64,000 bases of DNA, from assembly GCA_025526935.1 (NCBI GenBank), contig JAHLKD010000018.1, forward strand, positions 248,001 to 312,000, read 5' to 3'. This stretch comes from Cladochytrium replicatum (taxonomy: Eukaryota; Chytridiomycota; Chytridiomycetes; Cladochytriales; Cladochytriaceae). Made by a program: the position numbers and the translations under genes. The notes below the pieces were generated by a model. The model ran no database searches and was not told where the DNA came from. It saw only the letters and a list, made by a program, of their open reading frames with translations. How positions within the stretch are numbered: position 1 is the first letter of the stretch; the number at the start of each line of letters is the position of its first letter. Positions 10,697 to 22,249 of the stretch are shown piece after piece.

Positions 10697-12942
10697 TCAT
10701 AGATAGAATCCAGGGTGCTTTTCAACAGTATCCAGAAGTCTTATACTCTCTGATAATGTTTGGTACAGCTCTTGATAAAGGCTCTCTGTAGACGGTTGCA
10801 ACAGTGACTCCGGGACATTGTGCAGCAACAGAGAACCACCAGCATCGCCGAAAACCGAGCTTTCTGCCCCACTCACTCCAGAGAGACCTGATCCGCCACT
10901 AGAGTTAGGTTTGTGTCCGATTCCGTTGCGTATTCGGGAATCCCTAGTTGATTTTCGACGTTCTCCTTGAATATCTGTGATGTGTGGGTGGACTGGGAAA
11001 CCAATCGGTCCACTGGAACTACGTTTTCGTGAGGAAATACTGCTCGCGTTAGGGCTAGTCGCCCGCCATTGTGGCGTAACGGATGCCAATGTTTCGGGTA
11101 GCCGTTCTGGGCTAGTTAGTGGATTTGTTGGAAGTTTGGTAGCTTCTGGTGCTGCAGTAGACCCGAGATGTTCAGATTGCGTTGCCAAGCCATGATTGGG
11201 AGTTGCGGGGTGTACATGGTTTTTGGAAACTGATGTCGGTGGATGAATGGTTCGAAAATTATCATCGTCAGTAACTGGGGATGTCGGCGATATCAGATTT
11301 CCTCTCTCGTCGCTGCTATCCGGGCTGTAAAGATCCTCAAGGATGTCACGTAGTCCCAACTCCATGGATGCAGTTTTTACGTTCATGTCAGGAGACTCCG
11401 GATCGGCAAACGATGATGAAGAACTTCGAGGTGACTTGAGATCACTTAAAGGTCTTTGCTGGGCACGATTGATTCCAGAAGATAGATCGAACGCGCTGGC
11501 TCCAACAAATTGAGATCGTCGTCCATCCTCCTTCCCGTTATGCGAAAATGTCGAATCTTCAGGAACCGACGCCAACCCACTCAAAACGCTTCTTTTTTCT
11601 TGCAGTTGCTTCGGACGAACGGTGTCGTCGATTTTGGACGATCCGTTTCTTTGTTTGCTGGCTATGGAGGACCTCGATGACTGTGGTTGAAGACTTCTAT
11701 ATGTGTCGAATATCCATTCATCGTCGTCCATCTTGAAATCATCCAAATTTTCCCTTTTAGTTCATCAGTGGGATATTTGAAAGCACAGCAATTTCCTTAC
11801 TTTTCCTCGACGTGATCGGCTTCCGAAACATTTTCTTCTACCCAAAGCTGATGGCGGGCGATTAGGTCTTGCAGTATGGTGGTTCCCTTTACTGCACTTC
11901 TTATGAACTTTGTTCTGAGCAGCTCTTCCGCTGTTAGACGCTGAAACATCCGTGAGAGAGGACTTAACAAATCATGTTTGACGACCTACTTCAGCTGGAT
12001 CTTCTTGTAAGCATAAAGAAACAAACTCTCTGAGTGCTAGAGAAAATGGCCCTTCACCCAGACGCGGAGGATTTGTCCGGGGAATCATGAAGATTGCGCG
12101 ACGCGGATCGTACTCAGCTAATGGGGGATTTCCCGTCGCCAGCTCGATGATAGTGATCCCAAACGACCACACATCAGCCTACAAAATCCGAGTTCAATGA
12201 TGATATCACGATAACATGCTTTGACCGATGATACCTTGTAGTCATATTGTGCTCGATTTATAACCTCTGGTGCCATCCAATATGGTGTACCTACGAAGGA
12301 CGTACGTCGCAAACTTGACATTGTGATTTGACCCGCAACACCGAAGTCGCAAAGCTGGACACGGCCCTCCCCTGTAAGGAGAATGTTGGCAGCTACAAAG
12401 GTGACATTACCAACAATTAATATATAAAAATCCTGGTGTTACCTTTGATATCCCTGTGGACAATATTTGCGGATTTATGTAAATACGCCAGCGCCATCAA
12501 AACCTCCCGGGCGATAATGGCGATGTACTTCTCCTCTATGGGGCCAGAACGGAGCTAACAACATCTTTAGAAATTAAGCTTGATAAAGAACTCCGGGAGA
12601 GGTGCATACAATTGCTCTTAGCGAACCACCGGCTCCATACTCCAAGACGATCCAGAGTTTGGTTCCCTCCAGATATGAACCGAGGTAGCGCGTGATAAGT
12701 TCAGAGTCACAAGCTCCAAGAAGATTGATTTCTTTCTGAACGTCGGTAATCTCATCAGAGTCCGTGTCGAGGTCGAGAATCTTGAGTGCCACCAGCTCAT
12801 TTGTCCTCTTGTTTACTCCTTTGTACACCTCCCCAAACGACCCTTTCCCTGCAAAATTCCAGAATGTAAGCTCAAAGCGACTCCCCATCGATGCATGCGC
12901 CGCCCTACCTATCCGCTCGAGCTTCAAGTACAGGTTGGACAT
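10697..12942 (-). CDS. STE20-family protein kinase, GCK-III (MST3/STK25/Sps1) type
   Basis: Seven exons on the minus strand: 12942-12909, 12848-12610, 12554-12443, 12392-12235, 12178-11990, 11940-11801 and 11753-10697, giving about 642 aa. The N-terminal kinase domain (residues 5-270) has the G-loop in [19 protein letters not shown] (catalytic Lys), [18 protein letters not shown] and [19 protein letters not shown]. The spacing and the order NELVALK...ITRYLGSYL...LWIVLEY match germinal-centre kinases of the MST3/4 group. The remaining 360 residues are Ser-rich and disordered, with a short region at the C-terminus that may bind a partner (MO25 or CCM3-like dimerisation is known for the group but not shown here). 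GCK-III kinases act in polarity, Golgi organisation and septation networks. Divergent from the HAUS5-like gene with a 46-bp gap. Confidence 0.93.
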
Positions 12943-12988
12943 CCACCGCGGGTCACCACACCCAGAAAGGTTAAATTGGCACGCGTCA
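12943..12988. promoter_or_regulatory. 46-bp bidirectional promoter region
   Basis: This gap separates the kinase ATG (minus, 12942) from the HAUS5-like ATG (plus, 12989). It contains no obvious TATA element. Both genes probably have very short 5' UTRs or start inside each other. Confidence 0.45.
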
Positions 12989-15579
12989 ATGGGCCACCGA
13001 ACTGTGGCAGCAGCTCTGCAAGCCTGGCTGGATGAACATGGATATCAGCAGTTTGTTCACAAAATTCCTGAGGGATCTGCCAAGCCAACAGCAGAGACGT
13101 TACAGAGGTAGTCCGGGTGTGTGTAATTGAATTGACGCTTACTCTGTGGTTTCTCGCAGCCTCTGTTGCCACCAGCTCCCTTCAATATGGGAGTTCCTGT
13201 ACCAGCGAGTGAAGAGTCCCAGGTAATAACGAAAGCTATTAAGGCGCTCATATTTCTGATTGCCTCTCGAAACAGCGAAGCGAAGTACATTCGAACCAAG
13301 CTGAATCAGTAAGTATCTCTTTCACCAAATTGATTGTGAAGTCGGGTTTTGATGGATCGAAAAGGATAATCGATTCTTCGGAACCAGAAATCCAGCACAC
13401 AGTGCACACTCGGTGCAAACGTCTTCTTACAGAGCACCGAGATCGCAACAGTCGTCTCCAACGATTGCTAGCACGTCGCGCTGATCTCCAGCACGCAGTT
13501 GGTGAAATTCGTAAACAACTGCGAGAATCAAACGATCGCATCGAAGCTCTTAATCCAGATGCCGTCTCAGCTGGTATGAGATTTATTCACAATGAACTTA
13601 AGGGCAGACCAACCATTGAAAAACAGAGAAGCAAATCAACTCGACGAAGGCTGAAACAGTTTCCAAGGCAAGGGCAGCTATGGCTTACAAAACTCTCATT
13701 CGTAGAGAGGGTTACTCGCTTCAGATGGTCCATGAGTATTTGGACGTTTTTGCACCAGCTTCACAGCTCCTAAGGTTCGATTCACTTCCCGAATGCAGTG
13801 ATCATGATAATGTTAACCAACTCTGGTTTCTCGACATTAGTGCCTCAGAACATCTTACGTTTGTGAGTGTCCAGCGCAAGTTCATGTAACTCTCTTCTAA
13901 ATCGGATCAGAAATCCCTGACCGAACTTCGCTCGCTTATAAATAGTTATAATCAAACAAGGTGTGAAAGTACAAATCGGTGTTTGATTTGCAAATATTTG
14001 TCTGATTACGATCCCAGAACTTACGATGCTGCCCAGGAGGTCAAGCGCTTCTACCAGGTTCTTCATTTTTGCGTTGTTTTATCTTCATCTGCTCACTCCT
14101 ATTCAGAATTTAGTCAGGACTGGCCCTTCACAACAGCTTGCGAACGCAACGATTGCGATGATCAAGGAGATGATGAACGACCACTATAAAAAGCTGCCGA
14201 CAGTGGTCCCCCTGCGGAAGTAAGATTTATTAGGTTGTTCTTTCTTAGTGATTGATTCCTCCCAGGAGCGACGCGATCAGGGATTTGGATCGGACATACC
14301 AAGTATGAGTCTGGATTAAAGTTGAGTTTGACACTAACAATGTGACGCTCATCTTTCTCTCTTAGACGCTCCGTAAGCGTCACGCAGAGCGACTTAAATT
14401 GTTGAGTGTCAGATACCAGTCAGTTCTGAAAAAGAAAATGCTGGCTGATCGTGCAAGACAAACCCTTGAAAGCCAACCTGCAACTGATGAACTTGAAACC
14501 TTGAGGTAGAGTGGAAATCGCCGGACCCAGCATTGATCTCATCCCTAACTCGATAGGTCTCGAGCACTTGTAGTGCTAGCAGACCTTGTTGCTCACACTT
14601 CGACATTGGATATGTTGAAAACTATTTCTGCGAAACTGGTTCGCGAGTCAACCCTGAGCCAAGACGAGTATACCCACCAGGAGGAAGACAGCGCACTGAA
14701 ACAAACATTGGTTCGAAGATCGAGTTGGGTTTGATACCATATGCTCACTTTCTTCTTAGGAACTAGAAACCATGCAACTTAACGGATTGATCGAAAGTTT
14801 CCTTCATTCTGCTGGCCAAATCATGAATCTCGCAAGAGAAGTTAGTTCCTATTACAACGGTTCAACTGGCTCTTACGCGGTTCCCCTAAGTGTAGTGCTA
14901 TTTTCGGGGAGAATTCTTGTTTGATGGAAGTCCTCCAAGATCTCGGTAATACTTTGGATGGCCATACGTTAATGCAACGAGCTGCTTTACAAGAGGCCAG
15001 TTCCGTGAGCCAAGTCCAACAGTATGATTGCGTTAACAGGAATAACATATTTCTCACGACTTTTTTGATAGGCCTTCGCAAACAGACCACCAAAAGTGTG
15101 TCGCGCCGGAAGACGATGGAATGCCAGACAAGTTTGGAAAGGAAATCGACAATGTATTAACATCTGTTCAGTATTGTGAGTTTTGTCTCGCGATTTTGAA
15201 AAATTATTAACATTTGTTTTAAGCCAACAATCGAGCCGAGTGCTCGAGCGTTATTTCGCTTGTTCAGGAGTTAGGTATGTTGAAGATCACATTCTGTACC
15301 TACTGAGGCTAAAAGTAAAACAGACTATCGCAAAGCGACAGTTGAAAGATTCTATCAGCTGAAGGAGGCGGCGTTAGGTAGATTGGTTGGATTATTAGAT
15401 CAAAACGAGTCCCTTTGCGCTCGGATAAGTCTGGCATTGGAGCAAAGGTAAGGAACGGTGGATCATTCCTCGTAAAACCTAATCAAGCCCTTTTGTTTCA
15501 AAGGACTGAATTGGCTATTGATGGATTACAACATCTGGTTGAATTACAGGACAGATTTTTTAACCAAGAAATGTATTGA
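12989..15579 (+). CDS. Probable augmin (HAUS) complex subunit 5
   Basis: Sixteen exons keep frame: 12989-13107, 13160-13222, 13276-13308, 13365-13573, 13627-13862, 13911-14057, 14107-14219, 14266-14302, 14366-14505, 14557-14710, 14760-14840, 14891-15021, 15072-15175, 15224-15274, 15324-15447 and 15504-15579. The product is about 605 aa, close to animal HAUS5. The N-terminal LPSIWEFLYQRVKSPREAKY resembles the conserved HAUS5/AUG5 block, where a Trp-x-x-Leu segment precedes a run of charged residues. The rest is alpha-helical coiled coil. Augmin recruits gamma-tubulin to existing spindle microtubules; many yeasts lack it. The assignment rests on one short block plus overall architecture, so another coiled-coil spindle or centrosome protein is possible. 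Its 3' end converges with the exostosin gene 40 bp away. Confidence 0.6.
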
Positions 15580-15619
15580 TAGTAGGACGCACAATGTCAA
15601 TGTTTCTTTGTTATACAGC

Positions 15620-17430
15620 TCAGATAAAGGTTGATAAATACGAAATGACGTCTGTGAATGCATCTCCGCGGGCGAAGTGTCCGGCAGGACTGCTTGTCCA
15701 ACCATCTGTGGGGACTTCAAACGAGCCCAGGCTATATTGTAACCATGGGATAATGTTCACAATTGAGTTCCGATAATGATCGATCTGCTGCTGTGTAATT
15801 TTTGAGACTGTTTCAAGCAAGTTTACTCGACCACCGATGACATCTTCGACAGGGATAAGCAGGGCAATGTCCTGCAACGTCACCTTGCGCCTTCGTGAAG
15901 ACCGCCCATATTCTCGAAATTGGAAAGAAAGGAGTGACTCGTAGGTGTCATTCCTGAAGATGACCGGGATACATCCGGCAAGTATGGTATCGTAGAAACT
16001 ACGTCGATTAGACAACTCCCCGCCAGGCTCAAAACAGAAAACACTTCTCCACTTGGCTTCGAAGAATTCCCAAACCTTCTCTTTGTATCCATCAGCAGTT
16101 GTGTATGAAAACTGAAATCTGGGAGTCACAGTGTCTCTTGAAGTATCTTTGTTCCACAGGGCAATGGCGTCTCGTAGTACCGTCTCCAATCGAAAACCAT
16201 TGGAGCGCATTCCGTAGTTCTCTCTGTCCCTCAATTTGGGCTTGCCAGCATATTGTCCGTGCGTTGGTCTTTTGTGTCCGTACAGCGCACGGTGCAGCAC
16301 TGCTCTGTGCACGCCTAAGGTGGGTATATGCATAGTTGAAGCGTAAGGAATCTTAATTTTGAAATAGTAAATCATGAGTTTTCGGCAAAACAAAAGTTTG
16401 CGACTGCTTTACCATTACAAAGAAATTCGATAGTTTTCGTGTAGCTGCGTCAACACCAATTACCACGGTATTGTTCGGCCAGAATCGATGCTGATGATGA
16501 AGCATATTGCCGAGCTTTGATATTGGGTCGCTTATTGTCACAATCGCGTGTGGAACAACTCCGTCCCTACATGGACGTCCCGAAACGCTGCTCCGGCGAC
16601 AACTCGTCGCAGTTCTAAGACGGCGTTTCAATAGCGGGGATGAGGTGACAATTGATCGTACGCTTCTCATCGCATGCTCTGATATGCTCTCGACAGATCT
16701 GAGATGTGATGGCAAAGTTTGCAGCTCCATGCGCGCTTTGTCGGGAGGGAGTGATTTGTAAATCATCTCGACATAACGCATGCAAAGCATCATCGAATGA
16801 GTGTAGAGTGGTATGTATTCGAAATCTGCTTCGTCCAGCTTCATAACTCGATGTTTGTAGGACAGAAACTTGTGGTGGATGATCATCTCAGTTGCATACT
16901 ATAAAAAGAGATCAAATCGGTCATGACATCGTTGTTTTTAGCCGGCAAACCTGACTCGTGTAGCGCGCAACGTACGGCTTATACTTTTCCTCCAACGATG
17001 TTGGCAGCTTCGGACCCAGGCCATCTGATCTCGCTAGCAGCTGCCGTCTGAACAAGCTGGCTTTTGCATACTTGGAACTGCACTGAAGAAACTGTGCGTT
17101 GAGCTCAGTGATTTGATGCACATAAACTTTGGGACTCCTTGCGGCTCTTCTGTTGCCAAATCCAAAGATGGTTTGGAGCGAAGCATTATTCTTCTTCGAC
17201 TTCTTTTCGGACTGATGAATATGTGAACTTCCTTGCCGCTTTTCTTCCGGTGCCAGGTTTACGTTCTGATCTTTGATCTCCTTGTACAGCTCCTCAGAGA
17301 GCTTCACTTCGGACATAGGTGGATTCCTCCAATATATAATCCCGATAGACAACAGACTCGCTCCAGTCAATAACAAAAGCAAACCCCACACTTTCCCAAC
17401 TATCGCCCTTTGCACTTGGGTGTTGGCCAT
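15620..17430 (-). CDS. Exostosin-family (GT47) glycosyltransferase, type II membrane protein
   Basis: Three exons on the minus strand: 17430-16951, 16898-16413 and 16351-15620, giving about 565 aa. I chose ATG 17430; the longer frame begins with a GTG. Residues 12-35 form one membrane anchor (VWGLLLLLTGASLLSIGIIY), followed by a Lys/Ser-rich stem, so the enzyme is probably Golgi-resident with a lumenal catalytic domain. Exostosin hallmarks are ADFEYIPLY, IPYASTMHIP at the second splice junction, and the late block SVFCFEPGGELSNRRSFYD with AGCIPVIF. GT47 enzymes use nucleotide sugars to build polysaccharides; donor and acceptor cannot be read from sequence. The family is rare in higher fungi, so this supports an early-diverging lineage. 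Confidence 0.88.
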
Positions 17431-17480
17431 CGTCTCATAAAGCCACACGTTCGTGTTTCAACAGCCAATACAATGATGGA

Positions 17481-18969
17481 TTAAACATTAATGACTCTGC
17501 CAAGCTTCTGAATCTTGCTCAGTAAAGCATCTCCGTTCCTAATAGTCTCCACATATTGACGGTTTTTCCCGTCCGCTCTGTTCGTTTCGACCACACCGCC
17601 AACTTTGTCAATCACAGCCTGTATGCGGCCAGAAGCAATAAATCGAGAGAGATCTGCATCGATATACTCCTCCGAAACACCAAACGATTGCGCCACCAAA
17701 GCTAAGGTTACACTGCGGTAAGACTGAAGGAGTTGGTCGTACGCCTTGATACGCATTTCTCGAATGTAGTAGCGGTAGTGAGCGGCAAGCACTCGGTCGC
17801 GCTTTAAAGACTTTTCGATGGCAGCTTTTTTTGAATATTGAGCTATGACTCGAAAATGCCGGCAATGGTTATGGACTTGCTTACCAAGAGCTGTGAAGAA
17901 TTGAGCGTAGTTCGCACGGTAGAGTGAGAAAGCGAACTGTTCAAGGTTTGGGATCTCATGAAGAACTTCCAGAATCTCGGGAGCATTCACAACCTGTTGT
18001 CGTGTCAGTCGACGACCCGAACCGTACAACAATATCACATACCTTCTTCTTAAATTCGGGACGTTCAAGCGTGATTGCCGCTGTTAGGACAGCATAACGA
18101 ACAAAATCTTTGTACTCCATGACCTCTGTTGATGTGAATGTAGCGAGAGTGTCGAGGAACAAACTCACGGCCCCTTTGAAATCCCGGATAGAAATCAAGT
18201 AGAGCCCTCGGTAGACCTTCAGACGGTTGCGACGGTCCCAATCTCCACCTTCCTCAATAAGACTGTTGTAAAATATTGATCAACCATCTGCAGACTGATG
18301 AATTTGAGGTCATCTAGCTTACTCTTTCACCTTGTCGATATTTCTGGAAATTAAATCGTTGTCTTCGAAAAACAAACCAATCCGAATGACTGCAAATACG
18401 AGATCGATTCGGGCACCAAGTGGACCAGTTTTGTCGTATGCCAGTCGGAATGCGGCAACGGCTTTCTCCTGGAGGAATTTCGATAAATTGTCAGCCGATA
18501 AGTTGTATTTTGTTTAGAAATCAAAAGCAAGACCTTGTCTCCAATCTTCGAGAGATGGTAGGCAGTGGCCGCAAGTGCATCCGAAATCTCCGTCTCACCA
18601 AGATTCTGTGTTGCGTCATCCAGCTTTTCTTCAAGCTTTTTAAGCTCCTCTGCGTTTGCCTGCTCCATTTTTGAGAGGAGTGCTGCATCAATTGGCTCAT
18701 GTAGATCCTCCGCGACCTTTTTGTAATACGGAGCCATGTCTAAGGTGCAGGCCAAAACAACACAAAAAGTGGACACGCTCAAGAGTCAGTGGGATTTGAG
18801 ATAATCTTCTTCGTCGGCAGGGCATACTGTTGGATGCGATTGATTCGAGGAGTGTTTTCCTGGCGTTGCTCTTGGTCTCGGCATCGACATCAGCTGAAAC
18901 TGCCAAGAATTCCAAGTTTGCAAGCTCTAGATCTGGGATTTTGGGGACGCCGTCTGCGAGGTCGGACAT
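17481..18969 (-). CDS. RPN7: 26S proteasome regulatory subunit Rpn7/PSMD6
   Basis: Six exons on the minus strand: 18969-18828, 18739-18534, 18468-18323, 18262-18043, 17993-17885 and 17842-17481, giving about 394 aa, the usual length. Landmarks of the family appear in order: [130 protein letters not shown] and a PCI-domain end [14 protein letters not shown]...[10 protein letters not shown]-like tail. Rpn7 is a PCI-fold scaffold subunit of the 19S lid, needed for its assembly. The 5' end abuts the decayed PHYHD1-like pseudogene, so its promoter must lie within that remnant. Confidence 0.96.
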
Positions 18970-18984
18970 GTTTTGTCAATCCGT

Positions 18985-19500
18985 TACAAGTTCAAGTTTG
19001 GGTTGGATGGTGACGCGTCAGGTGCCCAATTTGCCATCAACAAGATTGGGCACGGTATGCATGTGTTCACGGGCGAATCCGTAAATTAACTTCAATTTTC
19101 TCCTTCATTAGCGCTCCACGAACTGGAGCCGCTATTTCGAGAGGCGTCTGAAAACGCTCGTGTTCGGGACATTGAGAATTGGGCTTGGACTGACTGATCC
19201 ACGAGTCCAGCAGTCTATGGCTATCTGCAAACAACCGTGTATCGGTGGGAAGGTGTTTCCTTCGTCGTCCTGTTACTATCTCGCATTCTCACCTCCGAGG
19301 TATAGTGCCGTCCCAATCAGGATTCAACTTTTCTATACACCGATCCTCACTGAGCATCGGCTTCTGGTTTTCGCTCGAAGATGCGACGTCAACTAACGGA
19401 GGCATGCACGGAATGGATCTCACCTCCGCACACCAGTTTCAAACCGATTTGTGCGCCGCCCCAAACCAACATTTTTCAATTGCGAATTGTATTAATTTCG
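18985..19500 (+). pseudogene. Decayed, 5'-truncated phytanoyl-CoA dioxygenase (PHYHD1-like) gene
   Basis: Fragments of one PhyH-family protein lie in order but in different frames: FKFGLDGDASG...INKIGH, then (after an intron 19055-19111) ALHELEPLFREASENARVRD, then LGLTDPRVQQSM...CIGGKV, then DSTFLYTDP, then LSIGFWFSLEDATSTNGG, then GSHLRTPVSNRFVRR. At least four single- or double-base indels are needed to connect them. One of these removes a base from the codons for the HxD iron-ligand segment (P-H-Q-D-S in relatives). The N-terminal third and the C-terminal part with the distal His are missing. Intact relatives are Fe(II)/2-oxoglutarate dioxygenases. The remnant begins directly beside the RPN7 start codon on the other strand. 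Confidence 0.75.
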
Positions 19501-19596
19501 TGTTAATTCAGGCTACAGCCTACTTCAGAGATGCCTGAACAGCTAGTTGATGTGTGAAATAACTTTCTGAAAACAAGAAACTTTGTGCACGTGACC

Positions 19597-20067
19597 ATGA
19601 AATCGCTTTCAAACTGCAAACGACGAAAACTTGCCGTCCAGCATCCAGAAGTTCGCCCAACTGACATCTATGTTCGGCGAAAGTCGAATAGGCATGCGCT
19701 GATAAAGCGTGCAAAAACTCTGATTGATTCTCCAGGGTAATCTGCTTCAAGAATTTTCATATCTCAATCTTAACACAGCAGAGAAGGTTCAAATCACTGG
19801 ATATTCACGGTCTTGGGGCTGCTCTGGTGATGGCAATGGAGCTTGCATTGAAGCTGAAGGAAATATATGGAGACACCATTGAATGGAATATAACAACTTC
19901 GTCGGTGGAGCTTCATGATGAGGTAGAAGATGACCCAGAGGTATTTCTCAATTTCGTTCAGGTTGTGCACCACTTGTTTACGATTTCTGTCTAATCAGGT
20001 GGATGTTCAAATGCAAACTCGAATCAATTCCGCCATTCACATCAAAGTCGCTCGTGCATTGAAGTAA
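19597..20067 (+). CDS. POP7: RNase P / RNase MRP subunit Pop7 (Rpp20), Alba fold
   Basis: Three exons: 19597-19736, about 19787-19940 and 19999-20067, giving about 120 aa. The acceptor of exon 2 is uncertain between two AGs a few bases apart. Signature segments are TDIYVRRKSNRHALIKRAK, LDIHGLGAALVMAMELALKL, ITTSSVELHDE and TRINSAIHIKV, all typical of Rpp20/Pop7. In the holoenzyme it pairs with Pop6/Rpp25 and binds the P3 arm of the RNA subunit; RNase P trims tRNA 5' ends and MRP cleaves pre-rRNA. Small size and basic N-terminus are normal for the family. Confidence 0.9.
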
Positions 20068-20192
20068 ATGGTGCACGGGAGTGTCTTCATGTTTATTTAT
20101 TCGGAAATAAGTTAAAAGTGATTCCATTACGGTATGCTATGTGCTTTAAAGGTTTGTTTGCAAGGACAGTTCCCTCCACTCTCTCGTCATGA

Positions 20193-22215
20193 TCACTGGA
20201 ATCTTCTTTGTCCAGCGATAATCGCATTCCAATGATCTCTCAGCTTCTTCTCTATTCTGTTAACTTCCTGGTCTGCTTCAATGCTCGAAAAAGAATGCCC
20301 TAAAAGTGCCTCAACCGCCTGAACTTTTACAGTGCGAAGATTTCTCTTCGCCTCTTCGCTGTCCCTCTCGAATAATCTTCGCCCCGCATCCGCGAGCTCC
20401 CTTCGTTGCTCAATCGGCATTGATATTGCTCTCCCAACAGCATCACATATTGATTCCACCGATACGTCCACTTCAATGCCGATACCGTTTTCGTGAAGTA
20501 GCAGAAGATCCTTGTTGCGTGGCGGCAGCGGCGTTATGTCTGAAATGAGAAGTCCAGTTCTGTAATTCTCGACGAATTCGTTCATCGGTCCAAAATCAGT
20601 TGTGATGAGAAGCGCGCCGTTTGAACGGGCATCATTAAGGGCGTGCCCAGCACCTTCCTTCATCGAGAAAAATCAACTGCGATCCAAGTTAATCAGTGGT
20701 ATCACACCTACCTTTGAAGAAGGATAAACATGCATCGCGTTCATCCTCTGCAACCGCCTCAACTCCCCCAGGCTCAACGAGCCCAAGAAAATGATGTTGT
20801 CAGCCTCACTCAAATTGTCGCCGAGGTATTCCTTTCTGAACAAGTCGTCAGAATCCCCGACGATGGTGATTACTGGCCATTCAGGATACTGCATCCAGCA
20901 CTCGATCAGCTGGCGGGTGGACTTTGGCCCCGATGAGTTCCCATAGGCGTGGAACGCTCTGCTAAAATTGCGCTCAATGTTCATTACGGATCCACCGTCG
21001 TATGCAAGAGAGTCTGTTGTCCCGTGGGGTGCGCGAACGAGGGAAACCTTGTTGGTCAAATTATGTGTTGAGAGATAAGTCGCGAGAAGACGCTCGGCCT
21101 GTGCGGTTTTGGCGAACAGTGTTTCTGTCAGCGGGAATAGGTCTCCTTCTGAAGTGCGTATTTTGTCCAAATTTGGCATCCTGGTCATCGAAGGTCAGGA
21201 CTGGATAGGCGTTGCTTCAATTCCCTCACCAGAAATTACGGATCCCTGAAGTCTTGAACATGGAGTGAACAACTGCATCACCATGAAGACGGATTGACTT
21301 AGGACAAAGTGAAACATGCTCTGAGAGTATATCTTCCGGGAAGTCTTCCGAAATTCGCGCTCCGGCATAGTAAACATAGAACACAAAGTCGGTGCACTGG
21401 GATACAGTCCGCTGAGAGGTTGGCAGTATGATCTCTATGGGGAAACACTGCAAACTATTATGATCTTTCGTGTTTTCTTTGTGGTAAATCAGCTTACGTG
21501 TTCCAGGAACAACTGCTTCGTCATTCCACCGGAATATTGAAGCTCCCTAGTAATCATGTGTGTGCTTCCTTCGGAGCAAATTTCCAAAAGTCGTATCAAA
21601 CCCTTGGATAAATTTAGCTTTCCCACTTCCTTCAGTCCAGTGCACACATCATCTCCATACCTGTGCTTCTAAAAGCTGTGCATCTTGCTTGAAAGTCCTC
21701 GTCGTAGCTGCTCGCATATGGGCTTGCAAATGCTTTACCATAAGTGCTTGAGGACTGTCATCAGCGTCTGTTTGTTTTCGGTTTGCAATGTCCTGAGGTC
21801 TAGGGTTAGGTCTCTCCACAACTGGTTTTGAGATTTTTAAATCTACATCCGCTTCCTCGGCATTTTCACGATGGTTTTGATGGTTTCCGAGAGGTTTCAT
21901 CGGTGGTACTCCATGAACTGAATCACCATGAACTGTTGACCGATCCTGTTCTGTTTTCTCCATTAGAATATTTTGGTCCACTCGAAATGGAATAGAATCC
22001 AACGGAGTAGACGGATGAAAGATCGAGCTGACCACGTTTGCGTGGATTTCGCTCTTTGCGCTCCCTGACAGTGGAAGAAGAGAGCGCGTTTTGAGCGAGA
22101 TGATCGAGTCAGCGTTGTGATCGAAGAAGCGCGTTACGAGTATAGTGATACATCCCGTTGCGAGAATCGAGATGATTACAAACTTCTTGCTCGTGCACCG
22201 CGAACTGATTTGCAT
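20193..22215 (-). CDS. Type II membrane GT-B glycosyltransferase (GT4-like)
   Basis: Five exons on the minus strand: 22215-21661, 21602-21498, 21447-21230, 21180-20712 and 20657-20193, giving about 603 aa. The ATG at 22215 is used; the codon before it in the open frame is GTG. Residues 11-31 are a membrane anchor (FVIISILATGCITILVTRFF), followed by a low-complexity stem of about 150 residues. The catalytic C-terminal half has the GT-B donor domain: VITIVGDSDDLF, NIIFLGSLSLGELRRL, MHVYPSSK and the nucleotide-sugar loop EGAGHALNDARSNGALLITT with GPMNEF. The substrate is unknown. A second TM-anchored glycosyltransferase (the exostosin) lies 4 kb upstream, so this locus holds two Golgi-type sugar transferases. 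Confidence 0.8.
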
Positions 22216-22249
22216 CACGATGGCACGTGATACTTGTTTCCCCGGTACA

